Source: Rahnella bruchi
GTDB lineage: Bacteria; Pseudomonadota; Gammaproteobacteria; Enterobacterales; Enterobacteriaceae
Direction of reading: 5' to 3'
Length of the DNA stretch: 64,000 bases
Assembly: GCF_003614975.1 (NCBI RefSeq)
Contig: NZ_QZWI01000015.1
Coordinates: 1-64,000 of the forward strand
This document shows positions 1 to 8,390 of this stretch, piece by piece. The notes below the pieces were generated by a model, which saw nothing but the letters and a program-made list of their open reading frames with translations, was not told the DNA's origin and ran no database searches. Within the stretch, counting starts at the first letter, position 1. The number at the start of each line of letters is the position of its first letter. The position numbers and the translations under genes were made by a program.

Positions 1-71
1 GTAGTTCAGTTGGTTAGAATACCTGCCTGTCACGCAGGGGGTCGCGGGTTCGAGCCCCGTCCGTTCCGCCA
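1..71 (+). tRNA. aspT: tRNA-Asp (GTC), 5' end cut by window edge
   Basis: The sequence runs from the D arm through the anticodon GTC at 29-31, the T arm and an encoded CCA ending at 71. About the first six bases of the acceptor stem lie outside the window, so this is partial only because of the boundary. In E. coli an aspartate tRNA followed by a tryptophan tRNA closes the rrnC operon, so an rRNA operon probably lies just upstream. That is inference from synteny. Confidence 0.96.
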
Positions 72-123
72 ATTATTTGATTATGCCTGCTAATTTTAGC
101 AGGCATAATGTTAAGCGTCATTT

Positions 124-199
124 AGGGGCGTAGCTCAGTTGGTAGAGCACCGGTCTCCAAAACCGGGTGTCGCGAGTTCGAGTCTCTCCGCCCCTGCCA
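124..199 (+). tRNA. trpT: tRNA-Trp (CCA)
   Basis: Complete 76-nt tRNA with a seven-pair acceptor stem, anticodon CCA at 157-159, the T loop TTCGAGT and an encoded 3' CCA. It lies 52 nt after tRNA-Asp on the same strand with a terminator directly behind it, so the two are probably the last products of one transcript, as aspT-trpT are in E. coli. Confidence 0.97.
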
Positions 200-204
200 T
201 ATTG

Positions 205-235
205 AAACCCTTCGCGAAAGCGAGGGGTTTTTTTT
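205..235 (+). terminator. Rho-independent terminator after tRNA-Trp
   Basis: An 11-bp stem (205-215 with 220-230, one G-T pair) closed by a GAAA tetraloop runs straight into eight T residues. It ends the tRNA (probably rrn) transcript. Confidence 0.93.
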
Positions 236-603
236 CGTCTGCAATTTGTACTCCCTTCTTCCCGCGTTCATTAATCCTCCAATAAAATCCCTTCCCTGAC
301 GACTTTTGCACCATTTACGCTCAACATGCCCCATTTTCCTGGTTGTTTTTTGTCATGTTTTGGCTGAATACATGCACTAATTGATTGTTATCCCCGTATG
401 TGACCCCGCTCATGCTCCCTTTTTTCCAGTGTACTAAACCTAATCATCGTCCTGTGACGACAAACCGCTCCTGACATTACAGTTTTCATTCTTTTTCCTG
501 ACGTCTGGGAGCGAGAAATGAAGACTAATGTCGGGTGAACGTCCTGGCCGTACCCTACGAGTCATAACAAAAAGTAGCTCAGACTACACGCGAGGAAAGA
601 AAC
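236..603. other. Intergenic region upstream of ytfQ
   Basis: No gene seen. It must hold the promoter of the ytfQRT-yjfF operon, but I cannot pick a convincing -35/-10 pair. A CRP-like sequence with a good left half (TGTGA, N6, TCATG) sits at 399-414. The ribosome binding site GAGGA at 592-596 serves ytfQ. Confidence 0.6.
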
Positions 604-1560
604 ATGTACAAACGCTTATTTGTGGCAGCAGCAGTGGCAACAGCACTTTGTGGCGCGGCTCACGCAGCTCCGCTGGTTGTTGGTTTTTCGCAGATCGGCT
701 CTGAGTCTGGGTGGCGTTCTGCGGAAACAAAAGTGTCTAAGTCCGAGGCTGAAAAACGCGGTATCACGCTGAAAATTGCTGATGCACAGCAAAAACAAGA
801 AAACCAAATTAAGGCAATCCGCTCCTTCATCGCTCAGGGCGTGGATGCCATTTTCATCGCGCCGGTTGTGGCAACTGGCTGGGCTCCTGTTCTGACGGAA
901 GCCAAAGAAGCCAAGATCCCGGTATTCCTGTTAGACCGTACTATCGAAGTCAGTGATCCTTCCCTTTACACCGCCGCAGTCGCTTCTGACAGCGTGTATG
1001 AAGGCAAAGTGGCCGGAGACTGGTTAGTGAAAGAAGTGGCCGGTAAACCATGTAATGTTGTTGAATTACAAGGCACAGTGGGCGCCAGCGTCGCATTAAA
1101 CCGTAAGCAAGGCTTTGCCGATGCACTGAAAGCTGCGCCAAACGTCAAAATTATCCGTTCGCAATCTGGTGACTTCACCCGTAGTAAAGGCAAAGAAGTC
1201 ATGGAAAGCTTCATTAAGGCAGAACAAAACGGTAAGAACATTTGTGCCGTTTATGCCCATAACGATGACATGGCAATCGGTGCAATTCAGGCCATTAAAG
1301 AAGCCGGTCTGAAACCTGGCTCGCAGATCAAAATCGTTTCAATCGATGGTGTTCCTGACATATACAAAGCGATGTTAGCGGGTGAAGCGAATGCTTCTGT
1401 CGAGCTGACGCCTAACATGGCAGGCCCTGCATTTGATGCCCTGATCGCAATGAAAAAGGATGGGACTCAGCCGAAGAAATTCATTCAAACTCAGTCTGCG
1501 CTGATCCTGCCGGATATGGCTCAGAAAGAATATGACATGAAAAAAGACATGGGTTATTAA
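604..1560 (+). CDS. ytfQ: Galactofuranose ABC transporter, periplasmic substrate-binding protein YtfQ
   Basis: Binds galactofuranose (and galactopyranose more weakly, from work on E. coli YtfQ) in the periplasm and delivers it to the YtfRT-YjfF importer. The protein has 318 residues, the same length as E. coli YtfQ. It opens with a signal peptide that probably ends after A21 (Ala-His-Ala before Ala-Pro). The rest is a periplasmic-binding-protein type I sugar fold with segments shared almost word for word with YtfQ, such as AIFIAPVVATGW and IKIVSIDGVPDIYKAM. The start is fixed by GAGGA eight bases upstream and by the signal peptide. It is first in a four-gene operon. In E. coli this operon lies elsewhere, so its position here next to trpT is unusual. 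Confidence 0.95.
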   Translation: MYKRLFVAAAVATALCGAAHAAPLVVGFSQIGSESGWRSAETKVSKSEAEKRGITLKIADAQQKQENQIKAIRSFIAQGVDAIFIAPVVATGWAPVLTEAKEAKIPVFLLDRTIEVSDPSLYTAAVASDSVYEGKVAGDWLVKEVAGKPCNVVELQGTVGASVALNRKQGFADALKAAPNVKIIRSQSGDFTRSKGKEVMESFIKAEQNGKNICAVYAHNDDMAIGAIQAIKEAGLKPGSQIKIVSIDGVPDIYKAMLAGEANASVELTPNMAGPAFDALIAMKKDGTQPKKFIQTQSALILPDMAQKEYDMKKDMGY

Positions 1561-1595
1561 GCCGGTTTACCGGCTTGCCATTGTGGCAGGCCGGT
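1559..1595 (+). promoter_or_regulatory. Overlapping alternative hairpins between ytfQ and ytfR
   Basis: Two mutually exclusive stem-loops are visible. One is a perfect 7-bp stem (1559-1565 with 1570-1576, loop TTTA) that includes the ytfQ stop codon. The other is a 12-bp stem with one T-G pair (1569-1580 with 1584-1595, loop TTG). Neither has a long T tract. Such hairpins between a binding-protein gene and its membrane-component genes commonly stabilise the upstream mRNA and lower downstream expression. That role is inferred. Confidence 0.6.
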
Positions 1596-1644
1596 AAAAA
1601 TTATTCCCTTTTCGCCCTCTGGCGAATGCAGCAGGAGTAGTGAT

Positions 1645-3153
1645 GTGACGGATAATCCTGGTTTTGAAACACTGCTTGAAGTCCGCGGTTTATCCGTTGA
1701 ATTCCCTGGCGTGAAAGCACTGGAAAATGTCGACTTCACGCTTGAACGTGGCGAAATAGTGGCACTGTTAGGTGAAAATGGTGCGGGCAAGTCCACGATG
1801 ATTAAAGCACTTACGGGTGTTTATAAGCGTTCCTCCGGACAAGTCTTCCTCAACGGAAAATCGATCGAACCTGTTAATACCGCTGATGCTCAGACGCTTG
1901 GGATTGGCACCGTCTATCAGGAAGTAAATCTCCTGCCGAACATCTCCGTAGCCGCTAATCTCTTCATCGGGCGCGAGCCAACCCGCTTCGGGCTGGTCAA
2001 TCAGCGCAAGATGGAACAACAGGCTGAAACGCTTCTTGAAGGCTATGGCCTGCATCTGGATGTCAGCCAGCCTCTCTCCACGTATTCCATTGCTATCCAG
2101 CAGATCGTGGCCATTGCCCGCGCGGTGGATTTGTCTGCGCAGGTACTGATCCTCGATGAGCCCACCGCCAGCCTTGATGCCAAAGAAGTCAGCATGCTGC
2201 TCGATATTCTTGTTCAGTTACGCGAAAAAGGTGTGGGTATGATCTTCGTGACTCATTTCCTCGATCAGGTTTATCGCATCAGCGACCGGATAACTGTTTT
2301 AAGGAACGGCAAACGGGTGGGATCTGAACGTACTGTTGATCTGCCGCGTATCGATCTGGTGCCTATGATGCTGGGACACAGCTTTGATGAGAGCCTGCTA
2401 AAACGTACCGGGCACCGCAATGTGACGGGCGAGCCTTTAGTGGATTTCAGGGATTATGGTCGTCGTGGAGTGATTGAAAATTTCGATCTGAAAGTGCGGC
2501 GTGGCGAAATTGTGGGCCTGGCCGGATTGCTGGGATCAGGGCGAACAGAAACCGCGCAGTTGATCTTCGGTATCAAGGGACATGACAGCGGCAGCGCACA
2601 GGTCGATGGTAAATCAGAAACCATCAGCACGCCCCGAAAGGCTGCGAAGCTTGGATTTGGTTACTGTCCGGAAGATCGCAAGACCGATGGCATTATCGGG
2701 GCCGCTACAGTGCGTGAAAATATCATTCTTGCCTTACAGGCACAGCGCGGCTGGTTGCGCCCTCTACCGATGAAAGAGCAGCATCAGATCGCCGAAAAAT
2801 TTATCAAACTGCTCGGTATCCGCACACCCGGAACAGAGCAGGAAATTCAGTATCTCTCCGGGGGTAATCAGCAGAAAGTGCTTCTTTCCCGCTGGCTGGC
2901 GACCAACCCCCGTTTCCTCATTCTTGACGAGCCAACCCGCGGCATTGATGTAGGGGCTCATGCAGAAATCATCCGGCTCATTGAGAAACTTTGCGATGAA
3001 GGGTTGGCCTTACTGGTCATTTCATCCGAACTGGAAGAGCTGTCAGGGTATGCCGACCGCATCGTGGTGTTACGCGACCGGCGACATGTTACCGAAATTG
3101 AGCAGGCTGAGATCTCCGTGCCAGCCATTATGAAAGCCATTGCGGCGCAATGA
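1645..3153 (+). CDS. ytfR: Galactofuranose ABC transporter, ATP-binding protein YtfR
   Basis: Cytoplasmic ATPase with two fused nucleotide-binding domains, driving sugar uptake through YtfT and YjfF. The first domain has a canonical Walker A (GENGAGKST, 43-51) and Walker B (LILDEPT, about 168-174) with a degenerate signature. The second has the altered P-loop typical of this sugar-importer family (AGLLGSGRTE, 293-302), a full signature (LSGGNQQKV, 404-412) and Walker B (LILDEPTRG, 425-433). At 502 residues it matches E. coli YtfR (500). The start is a GTG preceded by GCAGGAG. The ATG three bases earlier is followed at once by a stop. Confidence 0.95.
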   Translation: MTDNPGFETLLEVRGLSVEFPGVKALENVDFTLERGEIVALLGENGAGKSTMIKALTGVYKRSSGQVFLNGKSIEPVNTADAQTLGIGTVYQEVNLLPNISVAANLFIGREPTRFGLVNQRKMEQQAETLLEGYGLHLDVSQPLSTYSIAIQQIVAIARAVDLSAQVLILDEPTASLDAKEVSMLLDILVQLREKGVGMIFVTHFLDQVYRISDRITVLRNGKRVGSERTVDLPRIDLVPMMLGHSFDESLLKRTGHRNVTGEPLVDFRDYGRRGVIENFDLKVRRGEIVGLAGLLGSGRTETAQLIFGIKGHDSGSAQVDGKSETISTPRKAAKLGFGYCPEDRKTDGIIGAATVRENIILALQAQRGWLRPLPMKEQHQIAEKFIKLLGIRTPGTEQEIQYLSGGNQQKVLLSRWLATNPRFLILDEPTRGIDVGAHAEIIRLIEKLCDEGLALLVISSELEELSGYADRIVVLRDRRHVTEIEQAEISVPAIMKAIAAQ

Positions 3154-3163
3154 GGAGATATCA

Positions 3164-4183
3164 ATGAGCAACAGGAGTCTGCCAATGACGGGAAGACCGC
3201 GCAAAGTAAGATTTGTGTTTCCTAAAGGTGCCACGCAAATCGGCGCCTTTATCGCAATATTAGTGATCGACAGTCTGGTCGCCCCCGGATTTTTCTCTAT
3301 TCATATTCAGGATGGCCGTCTGTTTGGCAGCCTGGTGGACATATTCAATCGCGGCGCGCCCGTCGCATTGCTGGCTCTGGGAATGACGCTGGTTATCGCC
3401 ACCGGCGGTATCGACCTTTCCGTTGGGGCTGTGATGGCAATAGCGGGCGCAACGGCAGCGACCATGACCGTTCAGGGATATCCGCTGGCGATAGTATTAC
3501 TGGCGTCGATTGGTGTCGGCGCGATATGCGGCTTGTGGAATGGATTTCTGGTCGCAGTCCTGCAAATACAACCCATTGTTGCCACGCTGATGCTGATGGT
3601 CGCGGGAAGGGGTATCGCACAGCTGATTACTGAAGGGCAGATCGTCACGTTTGAACACAACGGTTTATCGCAGTTTGGCAGCGGTTCTCTGTTCTATCTG
3701 CCGATGCCGGTGATAATTGCCGTCGTCATGCTGGTACTGGTATGGGCATTGACCCGCAAAACGGCGCTCGGACTGTTTATTGAATCTGTCGGTATCAACA
3801 TTCGTTCTGCTTACAACGCCGGTGTAAATGCCCGTTTGGTCCTGATTTCCACTTACGTTATCTGTGGTATTTGCGCAGCCGTCGCGGGCGTTATCGTGAC
3901 GGCTGATATCCGTGGGGCGGACGCCAATAACGCCGGATTATGGCTGGAGCTCGACGCCATTCTGGCCGTCGTCATTGGGGGGGGCTCGTTGCTGGGCGGC
4001 CGCTTCAACCTGCTTCTTTCGGTAGTCGGTGCGCTGATTATTCAGGGGATGAACACCGGTATTCTGCTTTCCGGCTTTAAACCCGAATTTAATCTGGTAC
4101 TTAAAGCTCTGGTGGTTCTCGCCGTACTGGTGGTTCAGTCGCCCCGGGTTTCACTCAGTAATCTGTTCCGGAGGAAGGGATAA
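3164..4183 (+). CDS. ytfT: Galactofuranose ABC transporter permease YtfT
   Basis: Inner-membrane permease of the branched-chain amino acid/ribose-type permease family, about ten hydrophobic segments, 339 residues (E. coli YtfT 341). I place the start at ATG 3164, eleven bases past the ytfR stop and just after GAGGAGATA. A longer frame back to a TTG inside ytfR has no ribosome binding site. Segments such as LVIATGGIDLSVGAVMA are the family hallmark near the ATPase-coupling loop. It pairs with YjfF to form a heterodimeric channel. The stop overlaps the yjfF start by one base. Confidence 0.94.
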   Translation: MSNRSLPMTGRPRKVRFVFPKGATQIGAFIAILVIDSLVAPGFFSIHIQDGRLFGSLVDIFNRGAPVALLALGMTLVIATGGIDLSVGAVMAIAGATAATMTVQGYPLAIVLLASIGVGAICGLWNGFLVAVLQIQPIVATLMLMVAGRGIAQLITEGQIVTFEHNGLSQFGSGSLFYLPMPVIIAVVMLVLVWALTRKTALGLFIESVGINIRSAYNAGVNARLVLISTYVICGICAAVAGVIVTADIRGADANNAGLWLELDAILAVVIGGGSLLGGRFNLLLSVVGALIIQGMNTGILLSGFKPEFNLVLKALVVLAVLVVQSPRVSLSNLFRRKG

Positions 4184-5169
4184 TGCTTAAAAGAAATCTG
4201 CCCCTGCTGATTACTATCGTGGTTTTCCTGGCCGGATATGCTTACTGCTTCACGCAGTTTCCGGGCTTTGCGTCCACGCGCGTATTCTTTGATTTACTGA
4301 CGGACAACGCTTTTCTCGGCATTGTCGCCGTCGGTATGACGTTCGTTATCCTCTCCGGTGGCATCGACCTGTCAGTAGGCTCTGTTATCGCGTTTACCGG
4401 GGTTTTGCTGGCCAAACTGATCGGCGCTTACGGGGTTGCACCGGGTTACGCTTTTGTCATTGTCCTGCTGATGGGCGCGTTATTTGGTGCGCTGATGGGA
4501 TGGATCATTGATACGCTGAAACTGCCGGCTTTCATCATCACGCTGGCGGGCATGTTTTTTGTCCGTGGGATGAGTTTTATCGTCTCGGAAGAATCGTTAC
4601 CGATTAATCATCCGGTTTATGATTTTCTCGCCAATTACGCCTGGAAAATGCCCGGTGGTGGGCGTTTCACTTTACTGGCTCTGGTGATGCTGCTGGTGGT
4701 ACTGGGCGGGATTATTCTGGCGCATCGCACACGATTTGGTAACAACGTCTACGCCGTCGGCGGAAGTAATGTATCGGCTGCGCTGATGGGGGTGCCGGTT
4801 CGTCGTACCACGATTTATATTTACATGCTCTCAAGCACGCTGGCCGTGTTATCCGGCATTATTTTCTCGCTGTATACGTCAGCGGGTTACGCACTTGCCG
4901 CCAGCGGTGTAGAACTCGATGCTATCGCTTCTGTCGTCATCGGCGGCACGTTGCTGAGCGGCGGCGTAGGCACAGTGTTAGGCAGCCTTTTTGGCGTGCT
5001 CATTCAGGGGCTGATTCAGACTTACATTACCTTCGATGGCACGCTCAGCTCATGGTGGACCAAAATCGTGATGGGCGTTTTGCTGTTCATCTTCATCGGA
5101 TTGCAAAAAGGGATGGGCACCTTCTGGACAGCCAGAAGAGCACGTCATCCGAGGCCGGAACCGTCCTGA
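4183..5169 (+). CDS. yjfF: Galactofuranose ABC transporter permease YjfF
   Basis: Second permease subunit of the galactofuranose importer, 328 residues (E. coli 331), with the same fold as YtfT and the hallmark VILSGGIDLSVGSVIAF. Its ATG overlaps the ytfT stop (TAATG), implying coupled translation, and GGAGGAAGG lies just upstream. It is the last gene of the operon and ends 12 bases from the convergent hdfR, with no hairpin visible between them, so the two transcripts probably overlap. Confidence 0.94.
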   Translation: MLKRNLPLLITIVVFLAGYAYCFTQFPGFASTRVFFDLLTDNAFLGIVAVGMTFVILSGGIDLSVGSVIAFTGVLLAKLIGAYGVAPGYAFVIVLLMGALFGALMGWIIDTLKLPAFIITLAGMFFVRGMSFIVSEESLPINHPVYDFLANYAWKMPGGGRFTLLALVMLLVVLGGIILAHRTRFGNNVYAVGGSNVSAALMGVPVRRTTIYIYMLSSTLAVLSGIIFSLYTSAGYALAASGVELDAIASVVIGGTLLSGGVGTVLGSLFGVLIQGLIQTYITFDGTLSSWWTKIVMGVLLFIFIGLQKGMGTFWTARRARHPRPEPS

Positions 5170-5181
5170 ATCAGAACGGCT

Positions 5182-6006
5182 TCAGAAATTAGTGAGCAGC
5201 GGTGTTTTGAGTAACTGGCGGATCAGAACCTGTTGATCGCTGGTTTGCAGCCAGACGGCGTACAGCGGGCGGATCACCGGAGGGATGTCTTCATGCGCTG
5301 CCAGCTGAGGATATTCCTTTGCCCAATGTGCGGGCAGGAAAGCGCAACCCCCGGTGTTTTCCAGCAACTGACGTGTCAGATGCGCAGACGTTGTGGTCAG
5401 CACCGGTTCCTGATCGCTGTTTTGCAGCTTTTCCTGTTGCGGAAAATCTGCGCCCCATTCCAGTTTCACATACGGCGGATGCTCTTGCCTGACCGTTTTC
5501 TGTGATGAAAAAAGTCGTAACGAGAAATTACCTAGCAGCTGGCTTGAAAGCTCATCCATCTTTGGCGGTTCAGTAGTGATCAGTAAATCCAGTTGTCTTT
5601 CATGCAATTGTTTTACCAGCGATTGGCGAAGGGCGATGCGTGCCTCGAGTCTCAGCGTGCCACGCTGGGTGTAAAGCGACTGCATCCAAGGTGTCAGATA
5701 GGCTTCCCAAAGTGAGGCCGTGGCACCAATCGACAACTCAGTGTGCTGTAACGAGCGCACCACCTCTTTTTTCGCCATTTGCCAGGTCGACATCAGATTC
5801 TCTGCATAAGGCAGCAGACGCTCTCCTGCGGGCGTTAAGCGGATGTTATTGCGATGCCGTGTGAATAAATTGGCGCCAAGTTGGGTTTCCAGTTGTCGGA
5901 TACGAAAGCTGACAGCAGATTGCGTCAGATAAAGGGATTCCGCCGCCCGACCAAAGTGGCGAGTTCTACTGACCTCCAAAAAGGTTTTCAGTAATTCCGT
6001 GTCCAA
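5182..6006 (-). CDS. hdfR: LysR-family transcriptional regulator HdfR
   Basis: In E. coli HdfR represses the flagellar master operon flhDC. The N-terminal winged helix-turn-helix (about residues 2-60, including [20 protein letters not shown]) is almost identical to E. coli HdfR. The effector domain is more divergent. The start deserves care. The first upstream possibility is a TTG at 6018, but GGAG sits six bases before a second TTG at 6006-6004, which gives the family N-terminus Met-Asp-Thr-Glu-Leu-Leu, so I use that (274 residues). It diverges from maoP, the same arrangement as E. coli hdfR and yifE. Confidence 0.9.
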   Translation of the reverse strand: MDTELLKTFLEVSRTRHFGRAAESLYLTQSAVSFRIRQLETQLGANLFTRHRNNIRLTPAGERLLPYAENLMSTWQMAKKEVVRSLQHTELSIGATASLWEAYLTPWMQSLYTQRGTLRLEARIALRQSLVKQLHERQLDLLITTEPPKMDELSSQLLGNFSLRLFSSQKTVRQEHPPYVKLEWGADFPQQEKLQNSDQEPVLTTTSAHLTRQLLENTGGCAFLPAHWAKEYPQLAAHEDIPPVIRPLYAVWLQTSDQQVLIRQLLKTPLLTNF

Positions 6007-6071
6007 AACTATCTCCAATATTTTTTGTCGTTAAGATTTAAATGTTTTGTTTTACACAATGTCAAGCCTAA

Positions 6072-6088
6072 CTAATACTCCGCGCCAT
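6072..6088 (+). promoter_or_regulatory. Candidate maoS-like motif upstream of maoP
   Basis: E. coli MaoP acts with a 17-bp cis site, maoS, in the maoP control region to constrain Ori-macrodomain DNA. A 17-base segment, CTAATACTCCGCGCCAT, sits in the equivalent place here, about 37 bases before the maoP start. I recall the E. coli motif as very similar but cannot verify it, so this is a candidate only. Confidence 0.4.
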
Positions 6089-6124
6089 AACAGCACGACC
6101 ATGAGAGAATTAGGAGCGTGTCAG

Positions 6125-6463
6125 ATGGCGGAAAGCTTCACCACGACAAATCGTTTTTTTGATAATAAACATTACCCTCGCGGGTTCTCCCGGCATGGCG
6201 ATTTCACCATTAAAGAAGCGCAAATGCTAGAACGTTACGGCTTTGCATTTAACGAGCTGGATCTGGGAAAACGTGAGCCTGCTAACGACGAAGAAAAACT
6301 GTTCCTGGAGGTTTGCCGCGGTACGCGTGAACCTGTGACAGATGCAGAGAAAGTGTGGAACAAATACATTGTCCGCACCCGTCGTCCGAAGAAATTCCAC
6401 ACGTTGTCTGGCGGTAAACCGCAGGCTGACGCTGTAGAAGACTACACGGAAAGCGATGACTAA
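6125..6463 (+). CDS. maoP: Macrodomain Ori protein MaoP (YifE, DUF413)
   Basis: Small DUF413-family protein of 112 residues, the same length as E. coli MaoP/YifE. It organises the origin-proximal chromosomal macrodomain together with the maoS site. Conservation is strong throughout, including [20 protein letters not shown] and [15 protein letters not shown]. The frame is open further upstream, but AGGAG at 6112-6116 and the family start (Met-Ala-Glu-Ser-Phe) fix ATG 6125. It diverges from hdfR and is followed by a strong terminator. Confidence 0.93.
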   Translation: MAESFTTTNRFFDNKHYPRGFSRHGDFTIKEAQMLERYGFAFNELDLGKREPANDEEKLFLEVCRGTREPVTDAEKVWNKYIVRTRRPKKFHTLSGGKPQADAVEDYTESDD

Positions 6464-6465
6464 TG

Positions 6466-6490
6466 AAACGGGGCGATGCCCCGTTTTTTT
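6466..6490. terminator. Terminator between maoP and comM
   Basis: A 7-bp GC-rich stem (6468-6474 with 6478-6484, loop GAT) is followed by seven T residues on the plus strand, ending maoP. The minus strand has only a short A/T run on the other side, so termination of comM here is less certain. Confidence 0.88.
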
Positions 6491-8024
6491 ATGCCAGACT
6501 CTTATGCAGAGTTAACAATAGCCTATCCATGCTGCGATAGCTCAATGCCTCAGCAATATGTCTTCGTTCAATCGCTTCCACGCCCCCCAAATCAGCCAAT
6601 GTTCTCGCGACTTTCAGAATGCGGTGCCAGGCTCTGACCGATAATCCCAGTTTATGCAGTACCTCTTCGAGAAATTCCGCATCCGCTTTGGTTAATACGC
6701 AATACATTTCCACTTCGCTGCTGCTCAGATGGGCGTTGATTTTGCCCGCGCGTTTTAACTGAATCTCTCTGGCGAACAGCACCCGTTCCCGCACTTGTCC
6801 ACTACTTTCCCGGAGGGTGGGAGTATGGTTTTGCTGACTCAAAATGCCGGGCGGCAGCAGCGGGACTTCAATAGAAAGATCGAACCGGTCAAGGAAAGGC
6901 CCGGAAAGACGGCTCAGATAGCGTAAAACCTGCTGTGGCGGCGTGCGGTTATGGATGCCCTGATAATGCCCGGTCGGACTGGGATTCATCGCGGCAATCA
7001 GCTGCGCTCTTGCCGGATAGCGGACTTTCGCCCTTGCGCGGGAAATGGTGATTTCCCCGGATTCCATCGGCTGGCGTAAAGCATCCAGAACCTGCCGCTG
7101 AAATTCAGGTAGTTCGTCAAGAAACAGCACACCGTTATGTGCCAGCGATATTTCTCCCGGTCTGGGCAGCGAGCCACCGCCTACCAGCGCACTCATCGAC
7201 GTGCTGTGATGCGGCGCCCTGAATGGACGTACGCGTGAAAACCCGCCGTCTTCTTCCGGGTTATACACCAGACTGGCGATGGCAGCGGTTTCTAACTTTT
7301 CCTCATTGGTCAGCGGCGGTAATAATCCCGGCAACCGGCTCGCCAGCATAGTTTTTCCGGTGCCCGGCGGTCCTATCAGCAACAAGTTATGGCCGCCTGC
7401 CGCCGCGACCTCCAGTGCGCGCTTAGATTGTTCCTGTCCGATGATCTCCGAAATGTCCGGCTGATGTGCCTGAACCGGCGAATGAGCGGAAAATTCGATG
7501 GCAGGCAAATTGTCTTCGCCCTGCAAAAATGCACAGACCTGCAGCAAATGCCCGGCAACTTTTGCCACGCCGGGATCAAGCAGCGTCATTTCCGTTTGAT
7601 TATTTTGCGGCAGGATCAATATCCGGCCCGCTTTCTGCGCCTCCAGTGCTGCCGGAATTGCGCCATTCACGCTGCGCAATGCACCGGAAAGCCCGAGTTC
7701 TCCCACAAACTCGTACTCCTCAAGCTTATCCCCCTGAAGTTGCTCAGAGGCCACCAGAATCGCCAGCGCAATGGATAAATCGTACCGGCCACCTTCTTTA
7801 GGTAAATCGGCAGGCGCAAGATTCACGGTGATGCGTTTTGCCGGAAAGGTGAATCCGCAGTTGATGATGGCGCTGCGCACCCGATCCCTGGCTTCTTTGA
7901 CAGTGGTTTCAGGTAAACCGACCAGTGTCAGAGCCGGTAAACCGTTGCTGATATGTACCTCGACCGAGACGCCGGGCGCCTGAACACCCAGTGAGGCGCG
8001 GGTATGCACCACGGCTAATGTCAT
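6489..8024 (-). CDS. comM: ComM/YifB-type AAA+ ATPase (Mg-chelatase-like)
   Basis: Hexameric AAA+ motor. The Vibrio cholerae homologue is a branch-migration helicase that extends heteroduplex during natural transformation, and in E. coli the protein is YifB. The 511 residues comprise an N-terminal Lon-S5-like domain (1-180), an AAA+ core with Walker A GPPGTGKT (218-225) and Walker B LFLDE (about 300-304), and a C-terminal Mg-chelatase-type domain with SGPFLDRFDL. Length is close to YifB (about 506). No competence operon is visible in the window, so a role in transformation here is unknown. A role in processing recombination intermediates is an inference. Confidence 0.93.
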   Translation of the reverse strand: MTLAVVHTRASLGVQAPGVSVEVHISNGLPALTLVGLPETTVKEARDRVRSAIINCGFTFPAKRITVNLAPADLPKEGGRYDLSIALAILVASEQLQGDKLEEYEFVGELGLSGALRSVNGAIPAALEAQKAGRILILPQNNQTEMTLLDPGVAKVAGHLLQVCAFLQGEDNLPAIEFSAHSPVQAHQPDISEIIGQEQSKRALEVAAAGGHNLLLIGPPGTGKTMLASRLPGLLPPLTNEEKLETAAIASLVYNPEEDGGFSRVRPFRAPHHSTSMSALVGGGSLPRPGEISLAHNGVLFLDELPEFQRQVLDALRQPMESGEITISRARAKVRYPARAQLIAAMNPSPTGHYQGIHNRTPPQQVLRYLSRLSGPFLDRFDLSIEVPLLPPGILSQQNHTPTLRESSGQVRERVLFAREIQLKRAGKINAHLSSSEVEMYCVLTKADAEFLEEVLHKLGLSVRAWHRILKVARTLADLGGVEAIERRHIAEALSYRSMDRLLLTLHKSLA

Positions 8025-8390
8025 GCTGATTCCTTTGCTGTGAGATTTCCTGACGGCAGCATGCCTGAGCCTGAAACTTTTTCGGGGAGAAGATTTGCAC
8101 GATGCGTACTATCACGGATAAATATTTTGTAAGTCAGCCGTTTAGCAGGGAGTAATGCGAGGTGCGCCGCAACCTCAGCAATACTCATTAACAGTTTGAT
8201 GTCTTCGGAAACAAATTAGGCCGCTAATTAAGTTGCTGGTTATACAGGCTGAGGTGTTTAATTTGATTGTATTTAACAATAAATAAACAAATGCGAATCA
8301 TTGATTAACATCTCGCGGCCTTACTGAGGGTTTTCCGGAACGCTACGGTGAGCGCATAACCTACAGCTATTCCGGAATAGGGATACACCC
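8025..8390. promoter_or_regulatory. comM/MFS divergent intergenic region with paired palindromes
   Basis: This 366-bp gap separates divergent genes and must carry both promoters. The palindrome TTCCGGAA occurs twice, at 8333-8340 and 8370-8377 (the second extended to ATTCCGGAAT), with starts 37 bp apart, immediately before the transporter gene. Paired identical palindromes here suggest an operator, but the regulator is unknown. An A/T-rich stretch lies at about 8255-8310. No ORF is convincing. Confidence 0.4.

Noticed and set aside
122-334. Open frame on the minus strand across tRNA-Trp
   Set aside because: It is antisense to a tRNA and its terminator. The RRDSNSRHPVLETGALPTELRP-type peptide is the usual artefact of reading tRNA antisense.
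399-414. CRP-like site upstream of ytfQ
   Set aside because: Only the left half-site is good and no promoter can be matched to it. Mentioned in the intergenic entry but not claimed as a site.
8288-8306. Fur-box-like sequence before the MFS transporter
   Set aside because: Agreement with the 19-bp consensus is limited to a central block (ATGCGAATCATT) in A/T-rich DNA, and the flanks do not fit.
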